Origin: Lachnospiraceae bacterium
GTDB lineage: Bacteria > Bacillota > Clostridia > Lachnospirales > Lachnospiraceae
Direction of reading: 5' to 3'
Assembly: GCA_017392525.1 (NCBI GenBank)
Contig: JAFOVD010000047.1
Coordinates: 1-48,788, forward strand
DNA length: 48,788 nt
Shown here: positions 9,432-16,106 of the stretch, in pieces
Layout: each line of letters starts with the position of its first letter
Position numbering within the stretch: the stretch's first letter is position 1
Made by a program: the position numbers and the translations under genes
Notes under the pieces: model-generated
What the model saw: the letters and a program-made list of their open reading frames with translations, nothing else
Told to the model about the DNA's origin: nothing
Database searches by the model: none

Positions 9432-10616
9432 ATGTCAAAGGGAAGATTTGGAAAACATGGCGGACAGTATATACCGGAAACGTTGATGAATGCCGTGATT
9501 GAGTTAGAAGAAGCGTATGATAAATATAAAAATGATCCGGAGTTCAATGCAGAATTGACGGAGATGCTCAACGAATATGCAGGGCGACCGTCAAGACTAT
9601 ATTACGCAGAGCGCATGACAAAAGATTTGGGTGGTGCAAAGGTCTATCTCAAAAGAGAAGATTTGAATCATACCGGTGCACATAAGATTAATAATGTCAT
9701 TGGACAGATGCTTCTTGCAAAAAGAATGGGAAAAACCCGTGTTATAGCAGAAACCGGTGCAGGACAGCATGGAGTGGCAACAGCAACTGTTGCAGCCATG
9801 ATGGGAATGGAATGTGAAATCTTTATGGGAAAAGAAGACATTGAGAGACAGGCGCTCAATGTTTATCGTATGAAGCTTCTGGGAGCAAAAGTACATTCTG
9901 TAACATCAGGTACTGGAACATTAAAAGATGCGGTATCTGAGACAATGCGTGAATGGACGAATCGAATTGATGATACGCATTATGTATTAGGATCGGTAAT
10001 GGGACCGCATCCATTTCCAACAATAGTGCGAGATTTTCAGGCTGTTATCAGTAAAGAAATCAAAGAGCAGATGCTGGAAAAAGAAGGGCGCCTGCCGGAT
10101 GTGGTAATGGCATGCGTTGGCGGTGGATCGAATGCAATTGGAACTTTCTATAATTTTATTGAAGATGAAAATGTCAGATTGATTGGTTGTGAGGCTGCGG
10201 GGCGAGGAATTCATACGAATGAGACAGCGGCGACAATCAATGTAGGAAAACTGGGAATATTCCATGGAATGAAGTCCTACTTCTGCCAAGATGAATATGG
10301 ACAGATTGCACCGGTATACTCGATCTCCGCAGGCCTTGATTATCCGGGAATCGGTCCGGAACATGCAGACCTTTATGATAAAGGTCGTGCTGAATATGTG
10401 GCTATTACGGATGACGAAGCAGTGGATGCATTTGAATATTTATCAAAGACGGAAGGCATTATACCGGCAATTGAGAGTTCACATGCAGTGGCATATGCAA
10501 AGAAAATTGTTCCAACCCTGCCAAAGGACCAGATTGTTGTTGTGACGATTTCAGGTCGAGGAGATAAGGACGTGGCTGCAATTGCAAGATACAGAGGGGA
10601 GGATCTCTATGAATAA
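9432..10616 (+). CDS. trpB: tryptophan synthase beta chain
   Basis: PLP enzyme that condenses indole with serine. The 394-aa protein is of the standard TrpB1 class. Lys85 in [10 protein letters not shown] is the Schiff-base lysine, GAGQHG follows in [10 protein letters not shown], and the PLP phosphate loop is GGGSNAIG. Full length is normal. A ribosome site AGGGAAAAGGAAAAG precedes the ATG. It overlaps trpA by eight bases. Confidence 0.97.
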   Translation: MSKGRFGKHGGQYIPETLMNAVIELEEAYDKYKNDPEFNAELTEMLNEYAGRPSRLYYAERMTKDLGGAKVYLKREDLNHTGAHKINNVIGQMLLAKRMGKTRVIAETGAGQHGVATATVAAMMGMECEIFMGKEDIERQALNVYRMKLLGAKVHSVTSGTGTLKDAVSETMREWTNRIDDTHYVLGSVMGPHPFPTIVRDFQAVISKEIKEQMLEKEGRLPDVVMACVGGGSNAIGTFYNFIEDENVRLIGCEAAGRGIHTNETAATINVGKLGIFHGMKSYFCQDEYGQIAPVYSISAGLDYPGIGPEHADLYDKGRAEYVAITDDEAVDAFEYLSKTEGIIPAIESSHAVAYAKKIVPTLPKDQIVVVTISGRGDKDVAAIARYRGEDLYE

Positions 10617-11382
10617 GAAAATCAAGGAAGCATTTCAGAATGGTAAGGCATTTATACCGTTTATTACAGCAGGGGATCCATCTCTGGAAATAACAGAGAA
10701 GTTGGTTTATGCTATGGAGGCAGCAGGTGCTGACTTAATAGAAATCGGAATTCCTTTTTCAGACCCTACTGCGGAGGGTCCTGTAATTCAGGAGGCAAAC
10801 ATACGGGCGTTATCTAACGGGATAACGACAGATGATGTATTTCATATGGTTGAGAAAATTCGCAAGAACTCAGAGATTCCATTGGTATTTATGACATATG
10901 CCAATGTTGTATTTTCGTATGGAACAGAGCGATTTATCAAGAGAGCGGCGGAGATTGGAATGGACGGGTTGATTCTTCCGGATGTACCGTATGAGGAGAA
11001 AGAAGAATTTGATGTGGTTTGTAGAAAGTACGGCTTGGATTTTATCAGTCTAATAGCGCCTACAAGTCATGAAAGAATCCGTATGGTTGCGAAAGAAGCG
11101 CAGGGATTTGTTTATTGTGTATCATCATTGGGAGTAACTGGAACACGTTCTGAGATAACGACAGATGTGGATTCGATGGTTAAACTTGTAAAGGAAGTAG
11201 GAGATATACCTGTTGCCGTGGGATTTGGTATTTCTAATCCGGAAACAGCAAAGAAGATGGCGGAAGTGTCAGATGGAGCAATTGTCGGTTCTGCAATCGT
11301 GAAATTATGCGCAAAGTATGGTGAAGATTGCGTGGAACCAGTTGGAGAATTTGTAAGGGAAATGAAATTGGCAATAGGATAA
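10609..11382 (+). CDS. trpA: tryptophan synthase alpha chain
   Basis: Cleaves indole-3-glycerol phosphate to indole inside the alpha-beta complex. Catalytic residues are present: Glu45 in [10 protein letters not shown] and Asp52 in the same motif. The phosphate-binding end [12 protein letters not shown] and [10 protein letters not shown] is intact. I use ATG 10609 ([13 protein letters not shown]), which has GGGGAGGA upstream, rather than an earlier in-frame ATG at 10582 inside trpB. This gives 257 aa, the usual size. It is the last gene of the trp operon. Its stop codon abuts a foreign gene remnant, and no terminator is seen right after it. Confidence 0.95.
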   Translation: MNKKIKEAFQNGKAFIPFITAGDPSLEITEKLVYAMEAAGADLIEIGIPFSDPTAEGPVIQEANIRALSNGITTDDVFHMVEKIRKNSEIPLVFMTYANVVFSYGTERFIKRAAEIGMDGLILPDVPYEEKEEFDVVCRKYGLDFISLIAPTSHERIRMVAKEAQGFVYCVSSLGVTGTRSEITTDVDSMVKLVKEVGDIPVAVGFGISNPETAKKMAEVSDGAIVGSAIVKLCAKYGEDCVEPVGEFVREMKLAIG

Positions 11383-11467
11383 AAAGATACTGTCATCCGA
11401 GGAATTTGAATTTGTTACTACTACATTAAGGCGATTGTATGGTAAGCGATATAAACAAGTGATATAA
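11378..11467 (+). pseudogene. C-terminal remnant of a YcxB-like gene
   Basis: Reading from 11378 in a frame different from trpA gives [16 protein letters not shown] followed by LRRLYGKRYKQVI and a TAA stop at 11465. It is nearly the same as the last ~29 residues of the intact gene at 19043 (DKKALSQEECEFVTST, then LRRLYGKRYKQVM), and it also resembles the gene at 18306. Homology begins at the trpA stop codon and nothing upstream of that matches, so about 160 residues of the gene are missing. It has no start codon or ribosome site of its own. I read it as the end of a third paralogue left by a deletion or rearrangement. Confidence 0.85.
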
Positions 11468-11488
11468 AAGCTAATTTTTAAAGAACAA

Positions 11489-11518
11489 TTGACAGTTACT
11501 ATTCAGCCTAGTTATAAT
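11489..11518 (+). promoter_or_regulatory. promoter of tyrS
   Basis: TTGACA (11489-11494) and TATAAT (11513-11518) with 18 nt spacing, directly upstream of the T-box leader. Confidence 0.82.
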
Positions 11519-11524
11519 CATGTG

Positions 11525-11835
11525 CATAGGCAATGAAGGAAACAAGTAGTTTTCATGAAAATCAGGAGAGAGACGCCGGGTGGTGCGAGGCGGAGATGGA
11601 AGTGAAGATGAATACATTCTGGAGCTTTGCATTGAACAGGGTGACCTAAGTAGACTGCAACGGGGTGGCGCACGTTATCGCGTGAACGGTGATCTTGCAT
11701 CGCATCGAGTATTCGTTGTGATAAGAGAAGACTTAAGGCAGGTATTGAGAAGTGCCTGTGAAAAAAGGTGGTACCACGAGATTTATTCCTCGTCCTTTTA
11801 TCTTCGCCCGAAGATGGAAGGGCGGGGATTTTTTA
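11525..11835 (+). promoter_or_regulatory. T-box riboswitch, Tyr-specific, leader of tyrS
   Basis: The T-box core AAGGTGGTACCACGAG at 11765-11780 is followed by a terminator and a tRNA synthetase gene. The stem I region includes GGAGAGAGACGCCGGGTGG. The specifier candidate is TAC (11613-11615) followed by A, within GATGAATACATTCTGG, which decodes as Tyr and agrees with the downstream gene. Apart from the preceding remnant and promoter, this leader accounts for the 480-base stretch without an intact gene. Confidence 0.9.
11791..11834 (+). terminator. regulated terminator of the Tyr T-box
   Basis: CGTCCTTTTATCTTC pairs with GAAGATGGAAGGGCG around loop GCCC, then GGGGATTTTTT. The left arm overlaps the bases needed for the antiterminator. 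Confidence 0.82.
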
Positions 11836-11864
11836 GTTATTGGTATTACTAAGGAGGAACAAAA

Positions 11865-13085
11865 ATGACACTTTATGATGAACTTGTAGCGCGTGGACTG
11901 ATTGCGCAGGTTACAGATGAAGACAGAATTAAGGACTTAATTAACAACGGAAAAGCAACATTCTATATTGGATTTGATCCAACGGCAGATTCGCTTCACG
12001 TGGGTCATTTCATGGCACTTACACTGATGAAGAGATTACAGCTTGGTGGCAACCGTCCAATCGCACTTGTTGGTGGCGGTACAGCGATGATTGGTGATCC
12101 ATCGGGACGTAGTGATATGCGTTCTATGATGACAACAGAAACCATCGACCACAATGTAGAATGTTTCAAAAAACAGATGAGTAGATTTATCGATTTCGGT
12201 GAAGGTAAGGCGATGCTTGTAAACAATGCAGACTGGCTTCGTGACCTGAACTTCCTGGATTTCATGAGAGATATCGGCTCAGCATTTTCCGTAAATGATA
12301 TGCTTCGCGCAAGATGCTATGTAAATCGTTTGCAGAGCGGACTTTCTTTCCTTGAATTTTCTTATATGTTAATGCAGGGATATGATTTCTATATGCTTTA
12401 CCAGAAATACGGATGTAATCTGGAATTCGGTGGCGATGATCAGTGGTCTAACATGCTTGCTGGTACAGAGCTGATCCGTAAGAAGCTTGGCGAGGATGCA
12501 TCAGCTATGACCATCAACCTATTGTTAAAGCACGATGGAACAAAGATGGGTAAGACAGCCGGTGGAGCAATCTGGCTTGATCCTGAGAAGACAAGCCCAT
12601 ATGATTTCTATCAGTATTGGAGAAATGTTGACGATGCGGATGTATTGAAATTCCTTCGTATGATGACATTCCTTCCACTAGAGCAGATTGATGAGATGGA
12701 CAAGTGGGAAGGCAGTCAGTTAAATGAAGCAAAAGCAATTCTTGCATATGAACTGACAAAGATGGTTCACGGCGAGGAAGAAGCGGTGAAGGCACAGGAT
12801 GCTGCAAGAGCATTATTCTCATCTGGTAGTGCAGAGAACATGCCAGAAGCAGAGATTACAGAAGCAGACTTCCGTGAAGGTAAGGTAGATATCCTTCAGT
12901 TATTGTTTTCTACAGGACTTGCTGCCTCCCGTTCTGAAGCACGTAGAACCGTGCAGCAGGGTGGTGTAACCGTAAATGGAGAAAAGGTTGCAGATCCATT
13001 CGTTTCCTACGAACCATCTGTATTTGCAGAAGAATTTATCCTGAAGAAGGGTAAGAAGAAGTTCTGCAAGGTTATCATGAAATAA
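11865..13085 (+). CDS. tyrS: tyrosyl-tRNA synthetase
   Basis: Charges tRNA-Tyr. A 406-aa class I synthetase with HVGH (residues 45-48) as the HIGH motif and KMGKT (227-231) as the KMSKS-type loop. The tyrosine-site region YMLMQGYDFYMLY and GGDDQWSNM are intact. The C-terminus carries an S4 RNA-binding domain (ASRSEARRTVQQGGVTVNGEKV). AAGGAGGAAC precedes the ATG. It is a single-gene unit controlled by the T-box. Confidence 0.97.
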   Translation: MTLYDELVARGLIAQVTDEDRIKDLINNGKATFYIGFDPTADSLHVGHFMALTLMKRLQLGGNRPIALVGGGTAMIGDPSGRSDMRSMMTTETIDHNVECFKKQMSRFIDFGEGKAMLVNNADWLRDLNFLDFMRDIGSAFSVNDMLRARCYVNRLQSGLSFLEFSYMLMQGYDFYMLYQKYGCNLEFGGDDQWSNMLAGTELIRKKLGEDASAMTINLLLKHDGTKMGKTAGGAIWLDPEKTSPYDFYQYWRNVDDADVLKFLRMMTFLPLEQIDEMDKWEGSQLNEAKAILAYELTKMVHGEEEAVKAQDAARALFSSGSAENMPEAEITEADFREGKVDILQLLFSTGLAASRSEARRTVQQGGVTVNGEKVADPFVSYEPSVFAEEFILKKGKKKFCKVIMK

Positions 13086-13128
13086 GAAACTTGTAAAAAG
13101 TAGAAATGATAGGTAAGGGGGATTGAGG

Positions 13129-13689
13129 ATGACATATTTTCCATGGGAAATGGATCTTCTGCAGTGGTTTCAAGGGTTGCACAATCCGTTATTAGATAAG
13201 GTGATGGTTGTGATTACATCTCTTGGAAATGCTGGGATTTTCTGGATTGTTGTAACCGTCGCAATGCTGATTTTCTGTAAGGATAAGCGCGTTGCAGGGA
13301 CTTCAGCGCTGGCGTTATTATTTTCGTTAATTGTAGTAAATTGTGGTCTGAAGAACATTGTCGGAAGGGATCGACCATGTTGGATTGATGACTCGGTTTC
13401 GATGCTAGTGAAGATTCCTAAAGATTATTCATTTCCATCTGGACATTCTTCTGCTTCCTTTGCATCGGCAGTAGCAATTGTGCAGTATGCAAAGTATAGA
13501 AAGCAGGGGATTGCAGCAGTGATACTGGCATGTTGTATTGCAGTTTCCAGACTATATCTCTTTGTACATTGGCCAACGGATGTGTTGGCGGGAACGGTAC
13601 TCGGTATTGTAGAGGCTGTTTTAGCAGGTATCATTGTTCGCTTTATCTATAAAAAGCGAGAAGAGAAAAAGAAATTGACAGTGCAGTAA
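13129..13689 (+). CDS. PAP2-family membrane phosphatase
   Basis: An integral membrane phosphatase of 186 aa, probably acting on undecaprenyl pyrophosphate or phosphatidic acid-type lipids at the outer face of the membrane. The three PAP2 motifs are complete: KNIVGRDRP, PSGHSSASF and SRLYLFVHWPTD. Five or six hydrophobic segments surround them. I take the ATG at 13129, which lies eight bases after AAGGGGG. A TTG at 13123 in the same frame is too close to that site. Substrate cannot be told from sequence. Its 3' end contains the -35 box of the next transcript. Confidence 0.88.
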   Translation: MTYFPWEMDLLQWFQGLHNPLLDKVMVVITSLGNAGIFWIVVTVAMLIFCKDKRVAGTSALALLFSLIVVNCGLKNIVGRDRPCWIDDSVSMLVKIPKDYSFPSGHSSASFASAVAIVQYAKYRKQGIAAVILACCIAVSRLYLFVHWPTDVLAGTVLGIVEAVLAGIIVRFIYKKREEKKKLTVQ

Positions 13690-13703
13690 TTGTCAAGTAT
13701 CAT
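13675..13703 (+). promoter_or_regulatory. promoter of the mntP leader
   Basis: TTGACA (13675-13680) lies inside the last codons of the PAP2 gene and TATCAT (13698-13703) follows 17 nt later. A start near 13710 would begin just before the riboswitch. Confidence 0.7.
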
Positions 13704-13725
13704 GAATGAATAAAGAACTGAAAAA

Positions 13726-13848
13726 CGACCGGTAAGGGAGTAGTTCGCGTGGAGAACGTGATTTGTCAACAATCTCGGTAAGTATACCTGGCAAATCTTA
13801 ATGAATGAGACTTACGTGCGTAGAATCTACGCGCGTAGTCTCTTTTTT
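13726..13848 (+). promoter_or_regulatory. yybP-ykoY manganese riboswitch upstream of mntP
   Basis: The leader has the yybP-ykoY landmarks: GGTAAGGGAGTAG at the 5' side, a central GTCAACA, a TATACCTGGCAAATCTTAAT segment and the closing GAATGAGACTTAC. The class binds Mn2+ and commonly controls MntP-type exporters, as here. It is followed by a strong terminator hairpin, so metal binding probably promotes read-through into mntP. Identification is by motif order. I could not run a covariance search. Confidence 0.85.
13807..13848 (+). terminator. terminator of the mntP riboswitch
   Basis: GAGACTTACGTGCGTAGA pairs with TCTACGCGCGTAGTCTC (13807-13842, nearly perfect) and is followed by six T residues. 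The 5' arm overlaps the last paired element of the riboswitch, as expected for an expression platform. Confidence 0.85.
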
Positions 13849-13889
13849 ATTTCTTAAAATCAAGTAAAAAGAGTAGGGTTAATTGCATA

Positions 13890-14495
13890 ATGAGTATCTT
13901 AGAATTGTTATTCATGGGTGTCGGCCTGGCAATGGATGCCTTTGCGGTATCGATTGGTAAGGGGTTGGCGATGAAACAGGTGAACAAGAAACAATGCTTC
14001 ATCATAGCACTTTATTTTGGTGGATTTCAGGCGATGATGCCGCTAATTGGCTGGGCATTGGGAAGCCAGTTTGCATCGAAAATACAGGCGGTTGATCATT
14101 GGATTGCCTTTGTTTTGCTTGCCTATATTGGAGGCAAGATGATAACAGATGCCATCAAGGAAAAGCGGGAAGAGATGGAGCTGTGCGGAACAGATGGTGA
14201 AATCCGGATTCGAGAAGAAGAGATGGATTTGCCGCTAAATCATAGAGAGATGGTGATTATGGCGATTGCGACATCGATTGATGCGCTCGCTGTTGGCGTA
14301 ACATTTTCCTTCTTTTCTGTAAATATTGTAGAAGCAATCAGCATCATAGGTGTGGTAACATTTCTAATCTGTATAGCTGGTGTATTTATCGGCAATTTGT
14401 TTGGGTTGAAATATAAGTATCGCGCAGCGTTTGTAGGCGGACTGATACTGATTATATTGGGATGTAAGATTTTAATTACGGATTTATTTTTCTAA
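13890..14495 (+). CDS. mntP: manganese efflux pump MntP
   Basis: A six-helix membrane protein of 201 aa that exports Mn2+. The two internally repeated motifs of the family are present: MDAFAVSIGKGLAM in helix 1 and SIDALAVGVTFSF in helix 4, each with the conserved Asp. A charged cytoplasmic loop (KEKREEMELCG...) joins the halves and is a little longer than usual. The ribosome site is weak (AGTAGGG, about 12 nt upstream). The upstream Mn riboswitch strongly supports the function. Confidence 0.93.
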   Translation: MSILELLFMGVGLAMDAFAVSIGKGLAMKQVNKKQCFIIALYFGGFQAMMPLIGWALGSQFASKIQAVDHWIAFVLLAYIGGKMITDAIKEKREEMELCGTDGEIRIREEEMDLPLNHREMVIMAIATSIDALAVGVTFSFFSVNIVEAISIIGVVTFLICIAGVFIGNLFGLKYKYRAAFVGGLILIILGCKILITDLFF

Positions 14496-14536
14496 AAATT
14501 GGAACGGATGGATCAGAATAAAGAAGAGGAGATAGT

Positions 14537-15526
14537 ATGGAGATCATTAAAGCAGTAGTTTTATTGTTAGCAGGTTTTGTGTTTTTGATTAAGGGTGCGG
14601 ATTTCTTTGTGGAGGGAAGTTCCTCTGTAGCGAAGAAATTGCATGTACCGGCACTTATTATTGGTATGACAATCGTTGCGATGGGAACATCTTTGCCGGA
14701 GCTTTCGGTCAGTGTTACATCTGCGATGGCAGGCAGTAATGAATTGGCAGTAAGTAATGTCATTGGTTCGAATATCTTTAACCTGATGGTAGTTCTTGGT
14801 ATCAGTGCGATGCTAAGCCCTTTGTTTGTAAGTAAATCTGTACTGAAGCGCGATTATCCATTTTCTGTTGCATGTGCGATTTTGCTTCTTGTCACAGGAT
14901 TTATTGGAATGAAGTTAGGAAGAATCGATGGCATCATCTTCTTAGCTATCTTTGTAGCCTTTTTAGTTGTGGAAGTAAGACTTGCAATGGCTGCGAGAAA
15001 TGAAGCGTTGGCGACAGGGGATACAGAAAAGGCGGAATTTGAAGAAGAAGTCGTCGAGTTGGAGGAAGAGATCAAAGAGATTTCCATGCCTCGAAGCATT
15101 CTCTATATCATCGGTGGTGCAGTTGCAGTTAAATTCGGTGGTGATTGGGTTGTGAGTGGAGCCGTATCCATGGCAACCATGTTTGGTTTGAGTCAGAATC
15201 TCATTGGTTTAACCATTGTTGCACTTGGAACTTCATTGCCAGAACTGGTAACATCGATTGCTGCAGCTCGTAAGAACGAACTGGAAATGGCAATTGGAAA
15301 TGTTGTTGGATCCAATGTATTTAACATTCTTATGATCCTTGGTGTAGCGGCGACGGTATCTCCAATTGCATTCAATATGGAGAATGTGATTGATATCGCA
15401 GTTTTATTAGTATTTAGTTTGATTACCTGGGTATTCTGTGTAACGAAGAAAAAGATTGGGAAGATGGAAGGCTTCACCATGGTGCTTCTGTATGCGGTAT
15501 ATATGGTTTATATCTGTATGCGATAA
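14537..15526 (+). CDS. CaCA-family sodium/calcium-type exchanger (YrbG-like)
   Basis: A membrane antiporter of 329 aa with two inverted alpha repeats. The first contains MGTSLPELSVSVTSA with GSNIFN; the second contains LGTSLPELVTSIAAA with GSNVFNILM. About ten hydrophobic segments are split by an acidic loop (EKAEFEEEVVELEEEIKEI). The family exchanges Ca2+ or other cations for Na+ or H+; the true ion is not determined. It begins 41 bases after mntP and has a GAGGAGA ribosome site, so it may share the Mn-controlled transcript. Confidence 0.88.
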   Translation: MEIIKAVVLLLAGFVFLIKGADFFVEGSSSVAKKLHVPALIIGMTIVAMGTSLPELSVSVTSAMAGSNELAVSNVIGSNIFNLMVVLGISAMLSPLFVSKSVLKRDYPFSVACAILLLVTGFIGMKLGRIDGIIFLAIFVAFLVVEVRLAMAARNEALATGDTEKAEFEEEVVELEEEIKEISMPRSILYIIGGAVAVKFGGDWVVSGAVSMATMFGLSQNLIGLTIVALGTSLPELVTSIAAARKNELEMAIGNVVGSNVFNILMILGVAATVSPIAFNMENVIDIAVLLVFSLITWVFCVTKKKIGKMEGFTMVLLYAVYMVYICMR

Positions 15527-15541
15527 AAATAGAAATAGTAT

Positions 15542-15570
15542 TTGACAATAGAACATATGTTTGCTATATT
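15542..15570 (+). promoter_or_regulatory. promoter at the left edge of the accessory island
   Basis: TTGACA (15542-15547) and TATATT (15565-15570) with 17 nt spacing. Transcription from about 15577 would give an ~80-nt leader before the zinc-ribbon gene. Confidence 0.78.
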
Positions 15571-15658
15571 ATATTTAGCGCTACTTAAGGAAGAGCTACG
15601 GCAAAGGCAATGTAACGATATGTAAAGACGAGAGTGATGGTCAGCAAGGGGAGGCGAT

Positions 15659-15829
15659 ATTATCGAAATACACATTGCATGTCCAAATTGTAATAACAAA
15701 AGACTATTTGACGTAGAAGATTATACGGAGGGATTGGTTAGAATTAAGTGCCCTAGATGTAAATCAATTGTAGCCGTATATTTGAATAAGCAAAAAATTC
15801 GTACTGAGCAAATAGACACACATATCTGA
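15659..15829 (+). CDS. 56-aa zinc-ribbon microprotein (Com-like), probable AUU start
   Basis: This frame has no ATG, GTG or TTG start: it opens at 15638 after a stop and reads to TGA 15827. The protein IEIHIACPNCNNKRLF... contains CPNC (8-11) and CPRC (31-34), the four ligands of a zinc ribbon, resembling the Com-like zinc fingers of Mu-type phages and related small bacterial proteins. A strong Shine-Dalgarno AAGGGGAGG lies at 15646-15654. The only starts at suitable distance are ATT 15659 (4 nt away) and ATC 15662 (7 nt). I chose ATT, which gives MIEIHIACPNC. The well-formed cysteine pairs, the promoter and a downstream terminator all argue that it is a real gene. Function unknown; nucleic-acid binding is plausible. 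Confidence 0.72.
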   Translation: MIEIHIACPNCNNKRLFDVEDYTEGLVRIKCPRCKSIVAVYLNKQKIRTEQIDTHI

Positions 15830-15843
15830 ATGAGATGTAGTGA

Positions 15844-15904
15844 TCAACGCCTGACGAAGTATTAGGAATGAATAGATTCCTGTACTTTGTCAGGCGTTTT
15901 TTGT
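15844..15904 (+). terminator. repeat copy A: long terminator hairpin
   Basis: A composite stem with AACGCCTGAC/GTCAGGCGTT, AAGTA/TACTT and AGGAAT/ATTCCT around loop GAATAG, then six T residues. It lies 14 bases after the zinc-ribbon stop. The 61 bases are identical to copy C at 19621-19681, and they differ from copy B at 18892 by one base in the hairpin. Confidence 0.9.
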
Positions 15905-15935
15905 TATTGCAAAAAGAAGGGAGGAAGTGAGGATT

Positions 15936-16070
15936 ATGAGAGTTATAAGAAATGTAATAAAACTTCTAACGGAGCTGAAAGAATTGGTTGAGTTATTAAA
16001 TGAATTGACAGAATCGTTGGAAGAAGTAAAAGAGGCTGTGGAAGATGCAGCGAGCAAAAAAGGAAACTAA
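15936..16070 (+). CDS. 44-aa amphipathic helical microprotein
   Basis: A small frame with the good ribosome site AAGGGAGGAAGTGAGG just upstream of ATG 15936. The sequence MRVIRNVIKLLTELKELV, then ELLNELTESLEEVKEAVEDA, shows Leu/Val at heptad positions and reads as one long amphipathic or coiled-coil helix with a basic end (SKKGN). No cysteine and no signal peptide. It is 36 bases upstream of the large DUF1906-type gene and is probably co-transcribed. It could be a chaperone, adaptor or targeting partner for that protein, but no family is recognised. Confidence 0.65.
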   Translation: MRVIRNVIKLLTELKELVELLNELTESLEEVKEAVEDAASKKGN

Positions 16071-16106
16071 AAAACAAAAAGAGTTAAGAAAAAGGAGACA
16101 TTAATT

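Noticed and set aside
11580-11852. 90-aa frame across the tyrS leader
   Set aside because: It lies wholly in the T-box leader and terminator; no ribosome site and no recognisable protein features.
15577-15658. Possible cyclic di-GMP-I (GEMM) riboswitch: GGCAAAGGC and AGACGAG fragments
   Set aside because: The core GGACGCAAAGC and the tetraloop-receptor pattern are missing, so the likeness is too weak to call.
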